Source: JBDSYA01 sp039925865 (GTDB lineage: Bacteria; Bacteroidota; Ignavibacteria; Tepidaquicellales; Tepidaquicellaceae). From it: a stretch of DNA of 13,482 nucleotides. The stretch spans positions 1 to 13,482 of the forward strand of contig JBDSYA010000203.1 in assembly GCA_039925865.1 (NCBI GenBank), given 5' to 3'. This document shows positions 13,223 through 13,482 of the stretch, one piece after another. The notes under the pieces were generated by a model, which made no database searches, was not told the DNA's origin, and saw only the letters and a list, made by a program, of their open reading frames with translations. How positions within the stretch are numbered: the stretch's first letter is position 1; each line of letters opens with the position of its first letter. The translations under genes and the position numbers were made by a program.

Positions 13223-13482
13223 CTAAGGTGTGATCTTCATCACAAAATTCGCTACATTATTATCAGTAATTAATGCATCGCTTCCATCAACAATTCTGTC
13301 ACCGTTAACATCAGGACTTACATATCCCGTTAAAAAGTTGAAAGCTGCATTATCGACCAAAGCTGCGTCAGCACCGTCAATAATCCCATCCTGATTTACA
13401 TCACCACTGTAAATGCACCATTTATTTTTTACGAATTTCTGATTGCTGCCAAATGCACTGCCTGCTGAAGAAGTAAAATCAT
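13223..13482 (-). CDS. C-terminal end of a secreted protein with dockerin-like calcium repeats (partial)
   Basis: The frame is open from the right edge of the window to a TAG at 13225-13223, giving at least 86 codons; the start lies outside. The visible tail reads ...KWCIYSGDVNQDG, then IIDGADAALVDNAAFNFL, then TGYVSPDVNGDRIVDGSDAL, then ITDNNVANFVMKITP. Two repeats, GDVNQDGIIDGADAALVDN and PDVNGDRIVDGSDALITDN, carry the DxNxDxxxDxxD calcium loop of type I dockerins and related EF-hand-like modules. Such pairs are frequent at the C-termini of large extracellular proteins in Ignavibacteria and relatives, outside true cellulosomes (established impression, not checked here). The last codons overlap the CRP-like palindrome. 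It converges with the 210-residue gene, with 4 bases between the stops. The catalytic or binding part of the protein is not visible. Confidence 0.85.
   Translation of the reverse strand, partial: DFTSSAGSAFGSNQKFVKNKWCIYSGDVNQDGIIDGADAALVDNAAFNFLTGYVSPDVNGDRIVDGSDALITDNNVANFVMKITP
13229..13244. promoter_or_regulatory. Perfect CRP-box-like palindrome / 6-bp hairpin at a gene end
   Basis: The sequence TGTGATCTTCATCACA matches the core of the CRP/FNR-superfamily operator (TGTGA-N6-TCACA) with six complementary bases on each side. As RNA it would form a 6-bp stem with a four-base loop. It lies within the last codons of the dockerin-like gene and 11 bases past the stop of the 210-residue gene, an odd place for an operator. 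There is no T run right behind it on either strand, so a classical terminator is doubtful. Coincidence is possible. Confidence 0.35.

Overview
This window is an AT-rich bacterial chromosomal segment from a Gram-negative organism. It most likely belongs to the Bacteroidota/Chlorobiota/Ignavibacteriota group, and Ignavibacteria is my best guess. Four things point there: lipid A genes (an LPS-type outer membrane); almost no Shine-Dalgarno sequences and several TTG starts; a DUF4292-type lipoprotein; and, at the right edge, the C-terminus of a secreted protein with the tandem dockerin-like calcium repeats common in that group. The assignment rests on recognition, not on a database search.

Left block, + strand, 1-6367: nine tightly packed genes, mostly overlapping or a few bases apart, that look like one operon. 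The order is lpxB (5' end outside the window), a DUF374/LpxJ-like acyltransferase, lpxK, a class I glutamine amidotransferase (peptidase C26 type), a DUF4292 lipoprotein, a family 2 glycosyltransferase, ribD, ribE and a 93-residue protein of unknown function. The operon joins late lipid A synthesis to riboflavin synthesis. ribD and ribE overlap by 59 bases.

Middle block, - strand, 12229 down to 6359: dxs (isoprenoid precursors), a small lipoprotein, miaB (tRNA methylthiolation), an LpxL/HtrB-type late acyltransferase and a WaaF-type family 9 glycosyltransferase. It converges on the left block, and the two terminal genes overlap by 9 bases. The first three genes are essentially contiguous; a 145-base A/T-rich gap with short repeats precedes the acyltransferase.

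The main discovery is in that acyltransferase. Its first ~38 codons are clearly recognisable, but in a different frame from the rest. The two frames meet exactly at a run of ten T on the coding strand (8157-8166). Eleven T would restore a normal 298-residue enzyme. The locus is therefore an assembly error, a recent pseudogene, a phase-variable switch or a recoding site. A small stem-loop lies 8 bases downstream of the run.

Right block: a 356-base divergent intergenic region containing a perfect T8-GATC-A8 palindrome, a 210-residue cytoplasmic protein of unknown function (+), and the C-terminal end of a dockerin-like protein (-) entering from the right. These last two genes converge with a 4-base gap. 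A sequence identical to the core of a CRP-type operator lies just past that junction.

I see no tRNA, rRNA, CRISPR array, insertion sequence or recognisable riboswitch. I do not recognise a complete new multi-gene system. The best candidates for something undescribed are the frameshifted acyltransferase and the uncharacterised proteins.
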